Part shown: positions 20,850 to 35,131 of the stretch, one piece after another | Layout of the letters: every line of letters starts with the position of its first letter | Position numbering within the stretch: position 1 is the stretch's first letter | Source of the DNA: Ophiodon elongatus | Lineage: Eukaryota; Chordata; Actinopteri; Perciformes; Hexagrammidae | Reading direction: 5' to 3' | Assembly (NCBI GenBank): GCA_016806645.1 | Contig: JACSYO010001998.1 | Coordinates: forward strand, 354,501-418,500 | Length of the DNA: 64,000 nt | Position numbers and translations under genes: made by a program | The notes under the pieces: model-generated | Seen by the model: the letters and a program-made list of their open reading frames with translations, nothing else | What the model was told of the DNA's origin: nothing | The model's database searches: none

Positions 20850-21735
20850 AATTGTGTCGCTGTGCTTATTGGATAAAGGAGACCAGCCGAGCTAAACAGC
20901 TGATATCATGATTGACAGCCCCGAACAATGACAGCAAAGGAATTATGAGTGAGCACGCAAGAGAGGAGTGATTGGCAGACGTATGAGAAATACACTACAG
21001 GAGTACAGGAGGACACAAGAGTATAGTCTTCCTGACTGAACTTACGCTAGAGCTTTATGCGTCTCGAGCACCGCGTTTTTCCATGATGGCTCACCAGGGG
21101 TTAAACAAACCCAGCATCGCGGTCATGGCTGGTGAAAACGTAGCCCATCAGCGGACATATCCTTTAATGTTAAGCACTGTGAGTAAGTGTTGCTGTGCAT
21201 CAGGCCTCTATGTAATCACACGTTCAGCCTGCAACAAGAGCAGCACGCGTGTGTCGCAGTCACACCTCTGAGAGTGTTGGAAAGATCGAGATGTAAGTTG
21301 TATGAAAACGCAGGCTCAGTCACCCACTCACGACACAAACAAACACATGATCTGTACATGACGCCGCTGACATCGCGCTTGTGTGCCGCCGTTACCTCGG
21401 CGATTGAATAGGACTAGCTGCCAGTCTGCCTGCAAGAGACTATACATCAACCTACGTGGCTGTCAGCTCAGTCCTCTAATTCAGTTATGTCACTGACAAC
21501 AGTGCACTTTATCATGTGTTGTGTGAATGGTCTTCTGTTTCTCTTCATAATGCTCATAAGCGTGCTATTCACCCTGGCGTGATGAATCCAGCAGAAGTCA
21601 ACAGAGCACAAGCACATTGGTCACAGGGAACGGAAAGCTAGGTGTGGAGCCAAGCGCTGATTAAACAGAGTTAACTCAGGACCACAGGGAGAAAGGAACA
21701 AGCTTCACCAGCCAAACACATTTCTGGTGTCTGAC
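20850..21735. other. Unassigned sequence
   Basis: Complex sequence with several CpG-containing words. Two overlapping plus frames (21083-21271, 21187-21411) have no recognised similarity. Confidence 0.35.
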
Positions 21736-22415
21736 CATCCACTGTGTGTAAGAAGTGGATGTTGTCACCGTGATGTCACCCATTGGTTTTGGGGGACTAC
21801 AGTTTTGAAGCCTTTTGGCTGTCGCCATCTTGTTTCTGGAACTACTAGCTGGTTTAAGTAAACAATCTTTTTTGGGAAAACTGAATGAGTATTCTTGTGT
21901 GTAAGAAACATCAGTTTGTCATAGTCAGCCATTGGTTTTTGTTTTCAATTGGCTTCTACCTGGAACACTTGGAGGTCGGAATTTAGAAATTTCGACTTGG
22001 AAGATTTTGACCTCCGAGATGTTGGACCAACCGAACGCTGCACAAGACATTGTTTCGGGGGGCCAAAATGTTACATTTAACTTTGTTAAAGGGTTTAAGT
22101 TTGAAGATAAAAACACGGACAACTCCGTGGTAGCGACCTGTCACATATACAATGATGACTCACACACCAATGGCACAGTCTTGGAGGGACAGTTTGGGGT
22201 TCAGTAGCTTGCCCGGGGACACTTTGATCTTCGGACTGGAGGACGAGCCACTCTATCCCTGTTTACATAAAATAAGTAAAGAGGAGGGTCAATTTCCCAT
22301 AGATTTGTATGCAACTAGAGGAGTCACCCCTTATTGGCATGTAGAGAGAATGCAAGTTTAAGGAACTCCCACATTGGCTTCCCCTGTTCAGACCTGGAGG
22401 TTTTCCGCCCATGTC
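21736..22415 (+). repeat. Dispersed repeat family B, copy 1 (diverged)
   Basis: Starts CACTGTGTGTAAGAAGTGGA, followed by GTGATGTCACCCATTGGTTT and GCTGTCGCCATCTTGTTTC. It ends with GTATGCAACTAGAGGAGTCA, ATTGGCATGTAGAGAGAATG and GACCTGGAGGTTTTCCGCCC. These blocks match copy 3 in order and strand. The middle (about 21850-22290) differs from copies 2 and 3, so this is a subfamily variant or contains a replaced interior. Class unknown. Confidence 0.7.
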
Positions 22416-24438
<2,023 letters not shown>

Positions 24439-24829
24439 CCTGTCCAATATGGTCGGTCGCACCTTCTGGTGGAAAGTGTGCAAAAGAAAGTGTGTGTGTG
24501 AGAGAGAGACACACCCGTCTCCTGTTGTTAGCGATGCTTACATCTACAGCAAGACCGCTTGGTCGAGTTAAAACCTGGTGTGTGTGCAACATGTTGTCAC
24601 TCCCAACTCATCAAATACCAACGCTTGGTCAGCGGCCCTACGCCTCAAACTATGACACTCTAGGTACTTCTCTCCGTTTTGGACGTGTCAGGGATAGCGT
24701 GTCAGTTTCCACTTGTTAAATACAATAGTGTCTTTTCAATATAAACTTCCAACATAGGTTTTGCTAGTATATATAGTTTTTAAGTTTACGTACAAAACAA
24801 AAGTACCTTGTTCGGTTTTTGGAAAAAAT

Positions 24830-25170
24830 TGTGGTTTGGGTTAAGATAAGTATGTTTAAGTGAGTTAAAAATGCTAAGTAAGTTACGTAACAAAAGCGAG
24901 TTAAAGTAAGTAACCGAGTTGACTTGGTTTCACAGGTGACACTGCAGTCTCCTGGGTGATAGTCCCGTGTTTGTTTGACCCACCCATCCTCCACTCCCTC
25001 CTGCCCTATATGCGAACTGTCTCGCTATTTATACTTCATTAGTGGCTCTGACCGTCTAATAATGTTGCGGATGGGTTTACGTGGGAGTTGGTCGAAAGCC
25101 CGGTGCGTCTCATACAGACACTGAATGGTGTCTTGGGGCCTCTATATCAGACGCCGAGGGCCACTGACCA
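24830..25170 (-). repeat. Dispersed repeat family A, copy 4
   Basis: Contains GTTAAGATAAGT, GTTACGTAACAAAAGCGAG, CTGGGTGATAGTCCCGTGTT and TGTTTGACCCACCCATCC, all in reverse orientation relative to copy 7. It then continues into GTGGCTCTGACCGTCTAATA and GAGTTGGTCGAAAGCCCGG. It is the longest copy on this side of the element and gives the best view of the family's other half. Confidence 0.7.
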
Positions 25171-25223
25171 TGGATCTGTGTTTGATGAGTTGGAAATGAG
25201 AACGTGTGTGTGTCAGAGTGTAA

Positions 25224-25353
25224 GTTAAAAAGGGTAGCTGTCCACAGTAGTTGGCAGTGCTGTCGCCTGATGTGTGCAGAGAAAGAGAGTAGGAGTTTAA
25301 AAGGGCTACCTGTCCACTGTAGTTAGAGATGCTTTTACCTGATGTGAATAGGA
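25224..25353 (+). repeat. Direct duplication, period about 71 bp
   Basis: Two diverged units. AAAAAGGGTAGCTGTCCACA, then GTAGTTGGCAGTGCTGTCGC and CTGATGTG, recurs as AAAAGGGCTACCTGTCCACT, then GTAGTTAGAGATGCTTTTAC and CTGATGTG. Related CCTGT/GCTTACATC words sit near the GA run at 24.3-24.55 kb. Confidence 0.7.
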
Positions 25354-25371
25354 GAGCACACGTCACACAAC

Positions 25372-25397
25372 TATATATATATATATATATATATATA
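25372..25397. repeat. (TA)n microsatellite
   Basis: A 26-bp alternating TA run just after the 71-bp duplication. Confidence 0.93.
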
Positions 25398-25399
25398 CT

Positions 25400-27925
25400 T
25401 TCTGTTTTGGCAGAACGAACCATGTCTTCAATCTATGTCTCCATAATGGCCAAAGAAGTACTTAGATAAATTATAGGTAATGAAGGTCATATAATTGGAC
25501 TAATGTTTCACTCAGGTTATTTTCCATAATGGGATTAATACATGCATGTTAATGTGGGCAGTGATTAGAAGTAGCAAAGCATATATTTAATGATATGACA
25601 ATTTCATGGATGATTACTAGCAGTAATGGGTGGCGTGTCTGTTGGTGTGAGTCACAGGTCGATCTCATCCGTAGCAGAGGAAACAGTGTGCAATATTCTC
25701 TCTTGCTGTCGTATCAAAAAGGGGACAGTAGTTTCCCAAATGTAGCTGCAGAAAAATGTTGGGTACTATCTCTAATTAAAGTGTCGCTTCTGAAGTTCCT
25801 TCCTCACAAGTTCGTAGGAACTCCGAGTAGAACCTCTTCTCCGGGATGCTGATTTGTGCTTGTGACAAGTGTTTTGCGTGTAGGTTTAGTATATCAGGGG
25901 TGTGCAGAGATGGACTGTCATTGCTTTATGAGGTTCAGTTGGAGGAGACAGTTTTTATTACCCACTAAATCTCTCCGATAGTTTATTATAGATGAGGAGG
26001 GTCCAGGATACGATTTGTAGATTTTCCAATTTGTTGTCAGCTGTCTTGTTGGTGCCGTGGATCTTGTTTGCTTCTGTGAAAGGATATGTGAAGTAGCATT
26101 TCTAAATAAAGTCAGCAAGTAATTGGTGATAAAGCTGTAAGTGATCCGCAAACATCAAAGGGTGTTTTATTGCGGCCAACGGAGACTTGCTCGATATAGT
26201 TTTATGTGTTTGAAGTCCTCACACCTCAAAAACAAACTTGGTCATATGTCAGTGGCTTCTGGAACAGACAATATTGGTCTTCTACTCTCCCTATGGGCGA
26301 GGCAATGACACAGCTAACTATTTGCTGAAGGTAAGGGAAAGATCGTGGTCATGGCTAACACATGACGGTTAGGTTTTTAGCAACTATTGATTGCTTTCAC
26401 AGTTCCAAGAAACTGGTGCCAAGTGTCGTTAGGAGACCCAAACAACAGTTTCCGGTGTTGAAGTCAGATACGTTTCACACTCAACCTCGTCCCTAACGAC
26501 AATCACGAGGGGTTTGGCCATCTGTCCCTGCAGTCTGCTGTCATCTCATGCATTGTGCATTGAAAGGTCACTGAAAAATGATGAAAATGATTGAAATTCT
26601 AGGCGTAAAAACCCAGGAGGCGCGCAACACCTAAGGCAGCACTGCTGCAATGTTCTGCGTCTTTACTCTCTCTGTAGATAAAAAATCAAGTACTAAAATG
26701 ATTCTGCTACGGAATCACAAGGCCTAAAACATTTTGCCGTGCTATATGACCTAACGATATCTCTACTTTTGTAGTGTGACTTGATAGATTTCATTCACAA
26801 GACCACAATTAGTTTCAATCAGAAGGGAAACTAAATTTGCTCTCCAATGCACCAAAGTCTGCCATATGTCAGTAACATATAAACTTTAGCCCTTTCCCTT
26901 TCTAACTGAAGTTTAGAAAATATATTATTTATTTTAATTTTATTTTAAACCCAACCCCATTAAAAGATCAAAACCAATGTGTTAGTCTGTGGGAGTCAAC
27001 TGTAGTGTGCTTGTTCATGGTAATGAAGGAACATGTCATCCAACAGTGGGGCTCACTGTTGCGTTTTTTATATTTTTTGGGCAACAATAGAATGGCACAG
27101 AAGAAGATCCAAGTTTTGATACACATAATACCTGTTAGTAGATAGACTGATAGCTTCTATGTTCATTTGGATCTCCATTTGGGTTTTGGTGACAACAAGA
27201 CAGGCAGTCTTTGATCCTATTGTAATATAACAACGGCCACCGATAGCCAAAACGTGTGTCCCAGTGGAGCTGGACCTCAGCCCAAACTCATGATGAAATA
27301 GTGAAGCATCATCCTCAGATCATTAACTTTGTGGATTGGGTTCATTTAGAGATTCTGTCAAGACTGGAATCCTTTGCCAACACGATGGAAAATATTCACT
27401 GGTCACTTTAAAATCATCAGTTTAAATATTTTTGAAGTGGAGGAGGGCAGTCTGTTAGAATCAAAGGTTCTGAAGCATCTAGTGGGTTCTTTCATTGGAA
27501 ACACTTTGTCAATGTTAGAATTGTTTTAACATCCAATTTTTTTCAACTTAAAAAGGGAAAGTTCAAACCCCCAAAATAATGAACCCTGCATGTTAGAGTG
27601 AGAGTTTCACACACACTCTCCCTTTGACTGACCTGCAGTATGAAGTCTTGCTGACAGAATATTTAGCCGGCTCTGCATTGAACTGCCTCATTTCACACCA
27701 GGGACTATGGTGTGCAGATGGCTGACCCACATGTTGAAAATGTCCAAAGGGTACAGTCTCTTTACTATTTACTGCGGACATTAAAGCACGAAGGAGAAAA
27801 AGACAGAGAGGAAAAATAATAAAAGATAATAGATAAGAGGCAGAAATACAAATTCATGTTGAACCACAATGAGTTTAGCTTCAGGTGTGACCACATCAAT
27901 ATTGTCTTTGTTTTCAGTTGGTGGT
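25400..27925. other. Unassigned AT-rich sequence
   Basis: No gene frame, transposon protein or long repeat was found. Homopolymer runs are short. Only chance frames of up to about 85 codons occur. Confidence 0.4.
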
Positions 27926-27929
27926 ACTG

Positions 27930-28345
27930 AGGAAAGAACGTCAGCTGGCAGCGCCTTTGGCTTTAGATGAAACGGCTGGTTGGTAATTACATGAATAAAG
28001 CGTTTCTTGCTTTGGATGGCCCAACTGGGATGATATTTTTTATGTGTTTTGGATGAAATGACTGGAGGGTAATGACTGTGTTTCATTATTTTTCTTTATG
28101 TTTGTTGGCGTACAGAGAGACGGCTGGAGGGTAATCGCTGGATTGAAGTGTCTCTTAAGATGGCCGAGCTGAGAGTACAAGTTGTGTTTTGATATGTCTG
28201 GCATTAGATGCGGCCTCCAGAAGGCCCATATTGGATTGTGATGACTTTGGCCCCCGATGGTACAGCTGGGAGAAAACACGTTGGACCAGGACGCCTTTGG
28301 CTCCTGGTGGTGCAGCTGGGAGGTAGATTCTGGATGGAGATGTCA
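27930..28345 (+). repeat. Decayed tandem repeat, unit about 50 bp
   Basis: The best-kept pair is TTGGATTGTGATGACTTTGG followed by CCCCCGATGGTACAGCTGGGAG (about 28230-28274), and then TTGGACCAGGACGCCTTTGG followed by CTCCTGGTGGTGCAGCTGGGAG (about 28282-28323). Earlier, more diverged units show GCGCCTTTGGCTTTAGATGA, ATGGCCCAACTGGGATGA, GGATGAAATGACTGGAGGGT and GAGACGGCTGGAGGGTAATC. Overlapping minus frames (28412-28155) read through it without recognisable similarity. Confidence 0.55.
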
Positions 28346-28349
28346 CACT

Positions 28350-29280
28350 GTAGCAGCCTGTAGTCTGTAGCCATGTCATCCAAAGCCAAGACACTTCCCC
28401 ATCTTTGCACAAGGGATAAGCTTAGTCATGCATTCACGCACACACACATATATGCACAGACTGGATGGCCTCCAAACCCATGTGCCTGTCATTCTGTCTT
28501 CTCCTCTAAGCTCTATTATACTGGGCTAGCTTCCACCTCTCGGGCTGCATCCTTATACTCATCCATTTCCAGACACCACTGGTGTGAAAAGCGCTCTCCT
28601 CCTCGGGGCTGGAAAGCACACAACTGATTTAGTAGGTTTGTTCTGAGGGTAAAGAGATTTTTTTACCCGACCCCACAGTATATATGGCAGCCAATCCGCT
28701 GCTTAGCTATTCTTTTCTCTTCAGCGAACGGCGATTTGCCCATCGACTGATGACTAGCCGCTTCAAGAATCTCGTCAGTTCCTGTCACATCCCGGTCTTT
28801 TTGCAGGGACGGATCTTCACAATGCCTGCTTTGAGGGCCTCAGCAGGGACCATGCAGAGGGCTGTGTTGAGCAGCCAACAGGCTGCCCTGCCTGCCGAGA
28901 ACTGCCAAAGATTCCAACGGCAGCAACGGTGGGTTTATTTCTGACACTTCCATGTGATGCTCCGCAGCCGGAGCTCGAGATGGATGGCGTTGAAGTCCTT
29001 GCCCCAGCTGCCAACGTCCGCCACAACCTCTGTGGATGACGATGATGAAGACTATATCTCGTGAATTCCTCCCACGGAAGCCCATCGCCGAAATACCACC
29101 AGGGGTCCAACAAAAGGGTCCTGCTTGGAGGCGACCGATTGTCCAGAAATTACAATAAGTGAAAGATCAGTGTGTTTAGGTCGATGTTATGCTGCGGCAG
29201 AGCCTGCATTCATCAGGCTCCACCCGCTTTACCCATAGAGTCCTGTACAGGGTCCTCACACAGCCTGTGTGAGTTAGAAC
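28350..29280. other. Unassigned, moderately GC-rich sequence
   Basis: Several frames are open on both strands (plus 28684-28944, minus 29113-28817) but none matches a family I know. It may belong to an older mobile element together with the inverted repeat that follows. Confidence 0.3.
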
Positions 29281-29281
29281 T

Positions 29282-29499
29282 AAGGTTATGATATTGTAAC
29301 CTGAGTTAAAGAAGCACTAGCGGAGCCCTCTACCAAGGGGGCCCTGCCATTCCGATGCCGCTTGCTGAAGAGCATAGCTAAGCAGCGGGATGTGCTGCCC
29401 CCATACTGTTGGGTCCGCACGTCCTGATTGACCGGCTATTCCTATGCATTGGGCAAACGCATGCCCATGATTGAGCTAGGGTTCCAATATCATAACCTT
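29282..29499. repeat. Spaced inverted repeat, 18-bp arms
   Basis: AAGGTTATGATATTGTAA (29282-29299) and TTCCAATATCATAACCTT (29482-29499) are reverse complements with one mismatch, 182 bp apart. Text of the GGTTATGATATTGTAACCTGAG kind is common in fish mobile elements (possibly DIRS-like). No tyrosine recombinase or reverse transcriptase code was found here, so the class stays open. Confidence 0.6.
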
Positions 29500-32380
29500 G
29501 CTCTTCCCCCAAGTCTTCAAACTCTGCCTCCTTCACAGAGGACTTATTGGTGGGATTCAGGAATTCCTCAAAGGGCTTTTTCCCTCGACAATATCTCCAA
29601 CACATCTTCTCTAGGTAGCCTGAGCCAAGCACTGTTTTCCCTTTCTGACTCACTTATGGTTTGCCAGAACCTTCTTATTGCTAACCGAAAGTTCTTCTCC
29701 ATAGTCTCCCGAACTGCAGTTGCAGCCCTTATGACCAACCAGTACCCAGTTGCTGTTTGCGGAGACCACTAGGCCAACCAAGCTCGAAAGGCCCCCGTCT
29801 TAAGCTTGACGGCCTCACCAGAGGATTCATAGGCATTTAACAGAATAACAGCTCCAAACCTAACAACTGGGAGTGTAAAAGACCCCTCATATAACCGTCC
29901 CTTATGTCAGTTTAAGAGAAGCTGTGTTAAACAGTTTGAAACTGCGATCACAGAGGATCTGACCCAGATTGTGGACAACCTTTTAGCAACTTTGAAAACT
30001 CAGCAAGGACAAAGGTTGTTTGTGGATGGTCAGCTGGGACCTCACACTGATGACGGGAGGGGGGGGCTGGATGAAGAGGTAATATAAGAGAAAATGAACA
30101 GTGAAGAAGCATTTGCAAAGCGGTTGTGAAGCCAGAGGATTCTGTGAAAATAGTTTTACTTGACGGATGACGAATAAGAAGAGTCCAGTGAACATTTAGT
30201 TGAGGAGGTGAAAGACAGTTTATGTTACGCTCTGTTGTACTTTAACAGAGGGATGATGAATTCTGAGGAACAGAAGCCACCCAGCAAAGAGGACAAGAGA
30301 CAGCGTTTTTTAAATTCTGTACGGGGTGTCAGTCTTGGAGCAGTGATGTGAATGTACAGAAGGGACAATTGACTCATAGAAGTTGAAACACGAGGAAAAA
30401 ATAGGTCAGAGAGGATGGGGGGGTGATGTGATGAAAGGGTGCTGAGAAACAGGGTCACATGTTGTCTCCAATGGAAACAGAAGCTGTCGATGTATGTTTG
30501 GAGAAAACAAAGAGGCAGAGGCTTAAAGTTGAGGTTTAGAGCGAGGAAGAGGGTTGTGTAAGGGTAGCATGGAGTGGAGGGGGTAAGGATGCATAAACCT
30601 CGGTGGAGTTGAGCATGTTGTGGGTGTGTGGAGCTGATAATGACAGAACTGTGTGGGTGAATGGAGCGGACAGAAAGAAGCGGCGTGTTAGCAGAAAGAG
30701 AAGTGACCGGCTCTGTCTCCAGAGCCTCTAAACAATTTTACACTACCTTCTGTCTGTCTGAGTCCATTTACACTGACACATCACACCCTTTACAGAGTGC
30801 CATTAAGTACCACTAAAAAACATCACAAGTCTGGCAGGGCTGCTGGCACTTAGTCCCCAACACTGACCAGGACCTGTCACGATAACGTGAAAGTTTTGTG
30901 TAATACAGACTTTTGTAAATTGAAATTCAATAGTCAAATAACAATTGCTAATCCTAAAAAGGCTTACTTCCACATTTGAAATGAGAAAAGCTGCGTGATT
31001 TGGTCATTAGTCTTCATTGATGTTGATGGATTCAAATAGAGCGTGCAAATCACTTGCATAAAACTCTATCTGGAACCTAATTTCCTCTAAATGTTGAACA
31101 TAAGGGTAAATTGAACGTGATCTAAATGAATTGTATTCAATAATGAATGATAATCTAACATAGGCAAATTTTTTAATACGGTTGGAGTTCAGACACTGGA
31201 GAGGAGGCATCCTGAACCGGGGTTGTGTGTCCCAGGCTCCAGGGTTCACGTTCAGGTTAGAGAGGGAGAGCAGAGGTGCCAGAGGGAAAGAGAGATTAGG
31301 ATCCGCTACAGTTGAAATGAGATGCAAAGACGTTATAAGAAACCCTAAGGGGGGGTCATACCGCATCAGGGCTCAGGCTGAGTCATTTTACAATAATATT
31401 TGAGTAGTAGCACTAATATTTTCCTCCATGTAGTCCTGTTTAAACATTACATACATTATCACAAATGCATGTTTGCTTGCGAAAAGGCCCTGATGATGGC
31501 AGTATATCATATTCCAACGACTACTAAGAACATTCTAATGCGAAATTCATGGGCAATTTTTAATGATTCTGGGGATCCCTGACCTTTGGTCTGGCTTTAC
31601 CATTAGGTCAAACTGACCACAGACCCCTTTTAAAAATCAATGCGATGCAATTCAAGTGTTTGTATAGTATGGGTGTCTCAATTTGGAACCGTGCTGCTTT
31701 TTGAATGTTAAGTTGGAGTTATTTTGAATTCAAACACGTGTGGTCTTTGCTGATGCGTGTTGGGCCTCATCTTGCATTTCATTTCCTGAAGCATTTTTCT
31801 GTGCCGCTCTGCTTGACATTAACGCGGCCAAACATTCACACCTGCTGCTCGGCATTGTTGGCTGTTGGAAGCTGCAGAGTAAAACCACACTACTGTTGGC
31901 CCACTGAACAGCCCAGTAATGACAACTGGGGTTCATTGTTTCGATTCAGGGCAGGGTTTAATTGGGTCGATTGGATTTTCAAATACAAATTTGAAGAGAA
32001 GACACAAAGCAGTCTTAATAAAATTGGAATCATAACTGTTTAAAACAGCCATATTAAAACATAAGCCTTAACTGACCTGGTTCCTTTTTGAACTTGGGGA
32101 AAGTATGTTTAACAAAGTGAACCTCAACTCAGAAGTCTACTTAATACTCTTTTATGGTGCTTTCAACTGATGTTGATATGTTGGTTATGATCTATGGCAT
32201 GCCTATCAGGAAACTTGATTTTGTCTTTGCAAACCGCTGTTGGGCAGTAACGCATTACTCAGTAATGTCGGACACAAATGCCAGTATGTAACAGTGACAA
32301 TAAAATGATAAAAATAGCAGTAAAGCCATTTTAAGGGAGAATAATTAATGAATTGTCAATAAATGTCCAAACGTTTGGGC
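29500..32380. other. Unassigned sequence
   Basis: A plus frame of 114 codons (29428-29772) and a minus frame of 91 (29653-29378) overlap each other and match nothing known. The stretch 30040-30680 is purine-rich (GGGAGGGGGGGCTGG at 30054). No host exon was recognised. Confidence 0.35.
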
Positions 32381-32384
32381 TCTT

Positions 32385-32640
32385 TAGTTATGAGGGACCA
32401 TAACTGAAGAGGCCAAACCCGCTCCATCTCTCATCGACTAATCGTAAGATCGTCGGTTCGATCCCAGGCTTCTCCAGTTAGCATGTTGAAGAGTCCTTTG
32501 GCAAGATACTGAACCCCAAATTAATCCCAAAGGCTGTGCCATCAGTGTATAAATGTATATGTGGCTAGGTGAATGTTGACATGTAGTGTAAAGCCCATGA
32601 GTGATCAGAAGACTAGGAAAGGGCTTTCATGTAACATCTA
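32385..32640 (+). mobile_element. tRNA-derived SINE, copy 1
   Basis: Contains a polymerase III B-box-like GGTTCGATCCC (32455-32465) preceded by CATCGACTAATCGTAAGATC. The tail follows: GCATGTTGAAGAGTCC, GGCAAGATACTGAACCCCAA, GTGCCATCAGTGTATAAATG, TAGTGTAAAGCCCATGAGTG and GATCAGAAGACTAGGAAAGG. The tail shares its last blocks with the minus-strand copy at 41246-41375. The body is not a tRNA gene: no cloverleaf forms around the B box. SINEs of this type are transcribed by Pol III and use LINE machinery to move. Confidence 0.75.
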
Positions 32641-32649
32641 CACCTGCTT

Positions 32650-34320
32650 GAGACTAATGGCAGAACCCTAGTTGACTGAATTGATTTCACAATTTCCACT
32701 TCCATTCACCAGCATATGGATGGAAACAATCCCCCAACCGTGGAAGTCAAACTTTCAAGTTGCTATTTGTGGTAGTTCCAAACATTGAACTCTGGAACAT
32801 CAGGATTCTTACACTGTTTAAGGCCAGGGGCCCAAACACAGCCGGCATACAACAAACTGCTGTTATTGAGCGGACTCACCAGAGACAGGTCGCTCTGTTA
32901 CAGCGGCGGTGAGGGGCTCAGGCGGCGTAGGAGAGAGAGGCGGCGGGTGCCATCAGACTTGTGGCTGCAAGGAAGAGGAAGTTGAAGGGACAAAAACAGA
33001 CAAAGTTTTTTCATAAACATGACCCATAGCGCTCTGAGGCTGCAGAGACGGAAAACAACATTAACCGTAACAGCTTGAGAGTGTCAAGCTTTAACTACAT
33101 TATACTGCATATCTGCAGATATTTGTGGCCCGAGTGCTGCATTTGGCTTCATCCACACAATGTGGAGCCATCAGTCAGAGTGTCTGTGTTGGCTGCTGTA
33201 TCTATATTGTTTAATATTCTAAAATATATTAAAATTGATTCTGTGTCTATTAACATCATCCATTGATGAACATGAGCGTCACTTACCAAAAGATACACTC
33301 CATAAATTGCAGTGCAACTTAAATACATTGTAAAGTATTGTTATATCGTGACATATACACATAGATTTATAAAATGTGTTTCGATAAATTTAAAAATGAA
33401 ATGGCACTGCATGCTAAATTACGACTTTTTTAGTTCAAAATCATAACACAAGCCACACTTTTGACTTAGTCAACAAAAACTATTAAATCATGCTTATAAG
33501 TTAGAATCATGAAATACCATGTTGAAAATGTCTTAAAAAGAAATCAAGATTATGATTTATACCATATTGAGTATCTCTACAGTATGTGTCACACATAATT
33601 GGTATAAGACTGAGCCCGCCACACATATGCTGGGTAATAATGATGAAATAAAAAAAGGGGAAAACTAGTTGGGATCATCATGAGGTTAAAACAGACTGCT
33701 GTAAACAAATACAATAAATGTCATCCTTTGAAAAAAGTAAAATAAAAATAAATAGTTTTAATAGGAACAATAAACAAAAAAAATGGAATCCACACCGTAG
33801 TTCAATATTAATTTTGTTATTGTGATGTACCACATCCTCCTGAGGCATAAAGGACGTGTTGTTGGGTCTCAGACCAAATTCGATAGCTAAAGTCTCAGAT
33901 TAACTCCAAACTGCAACACGTGGTCCAGCTGAAAATGTGCATAATGTGGACTAACAGCTGTGCAGTGTGGATAGTATTATCTATAAAAGCTGTGCATGCA
34001 TTATTTAGTTGAATTTAGATTTTTTACACTTCTACATGTTTGTTGTCATTGGTTGGCGATGGAAGTTAGACAATAGAATCTTTCCTCTTTGCTTAAATGG
34101 ACATTTAGTTTATTCTGCACTGATTCACATGTAAAAATCCAATGAATTCATGGTTTCAAGATGTGTACAAAATGATGTTCAAGTACATGTTGAATATTTC
34201 ATGTCGATGGAGCTCTTTCATAATTAATCCCAATGCGAAAAGTGTGTTTTATTTTTATAATTAATGGTGCAGCCAGCAAAAAAAATAAGCATATTGGCTT
34301 TAAATATTTAATTCTGAATG
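32650..34320. other. Unassigned AT-rich sequence
   Basis: The block 33280-34320 is strongly AT-rich. A GC-richer island at 32880-32970 has CGGCGG words but no recognised coding. No repeats shared with other parts of the window were noticed. Confidence 0.4.
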
Positions 34321-34324
34321 TGCA

Positions 34325-34625
34325 GATCATGCACTCAAACGCAGGGAGAAGTTTTGGGAGAGGGAAGGAGAGAGAATATTAACAGCTCATGGAAGTGATT
34401 CATATTCTAATGTCAAGACTGGAATTACAGTGAAGAGAGGAGGAAGATACGGGAGAGAAACTTGTAATTCAAGAGGAAAGAAGGTGAAAGAGGGCTTTTT
34501 TCTCTTTTCATCCTCTCTTCCTCCGTCTGTCTCATCGCCTCTCTATCATCACTCTACCACCTCTCTTGAATTTCTTTTCTTTTTCTTTTTTTCCCTTTTA
34601 TCACTGCTTCTCCGGCTCTTACTTT
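34325..34625. repeat. Purine block followed by pyrimidine block
   Basis: Positions 34340-34375 and 34430-34495 are almost only A and G on the plus strand. From 34497 to about 34620 the plus strand is almost only C and T. The switch is sharp. Such mirror-type tracts can form triplex or hinge structures. The plus frame over it (34430-34633) is low complexity. Confidence 0.6.
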
Positions 34626-35131
34626 CAGTCTAATGTTGGTTTTATTTCAAGCCCTCGGGTGCACCCTCTCTCTCTCTCTGGCGGTCGGTTGGATCATAAT
34701 TACTGGATCATACACAAGACAAATGACTGCAATATGCCGCGTGCATATATGCATGCACTCGCATACAGTTCTTGATATATCTCTGCACCGTCGGGTGACA
34801 TAGCCACGGGAATATTAACACATAACCAAAGAAAGAGCGCCCCGGGGATTGGTATTGGATCGAGAGAAAATAACTAAGATAAAGAAAAGCCAAATGAGAG
34901 ATACTTGATGACAAATGTGATCGCATCTGCACCTTGGAAAGCCGCGCTGCTTTGGCTATTGAAGGTTCCTGTTTGCACGAACATCACTTGGCTGACTTTT
35001 GATGAAGATAAAGTATACATTTGGTTGTTTTGGGGAAATGAGAGATCTTAGCTTATTAAGAGCAGGTTTATCCTCAGCAGGCTTTGGAGATGATGACATC
35101 ACTCCAGTAAATGCAGCGGTTTCCAGCCGTA
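34626..35131. other. Unassigned sequence
   Basis: A short CT run (34660-34679) is the only simple repeat. No gene was recognised. Confidence 0.35.

Noticed and set aside
28204..29113. Minus- and plus-strand frames as host exons
   Set aside because: Frames overlap on both strands and part lies on the decayed 50-bp repeat. No domain or clean splice pair was found.
32430..32470. tRNA gene suggested by GGTTCGATCCC
   Set aside because: No acceptor stem or anticodon arm can be drawn. The box belongs to a SINE whose tail recurs at 41.3 kb.
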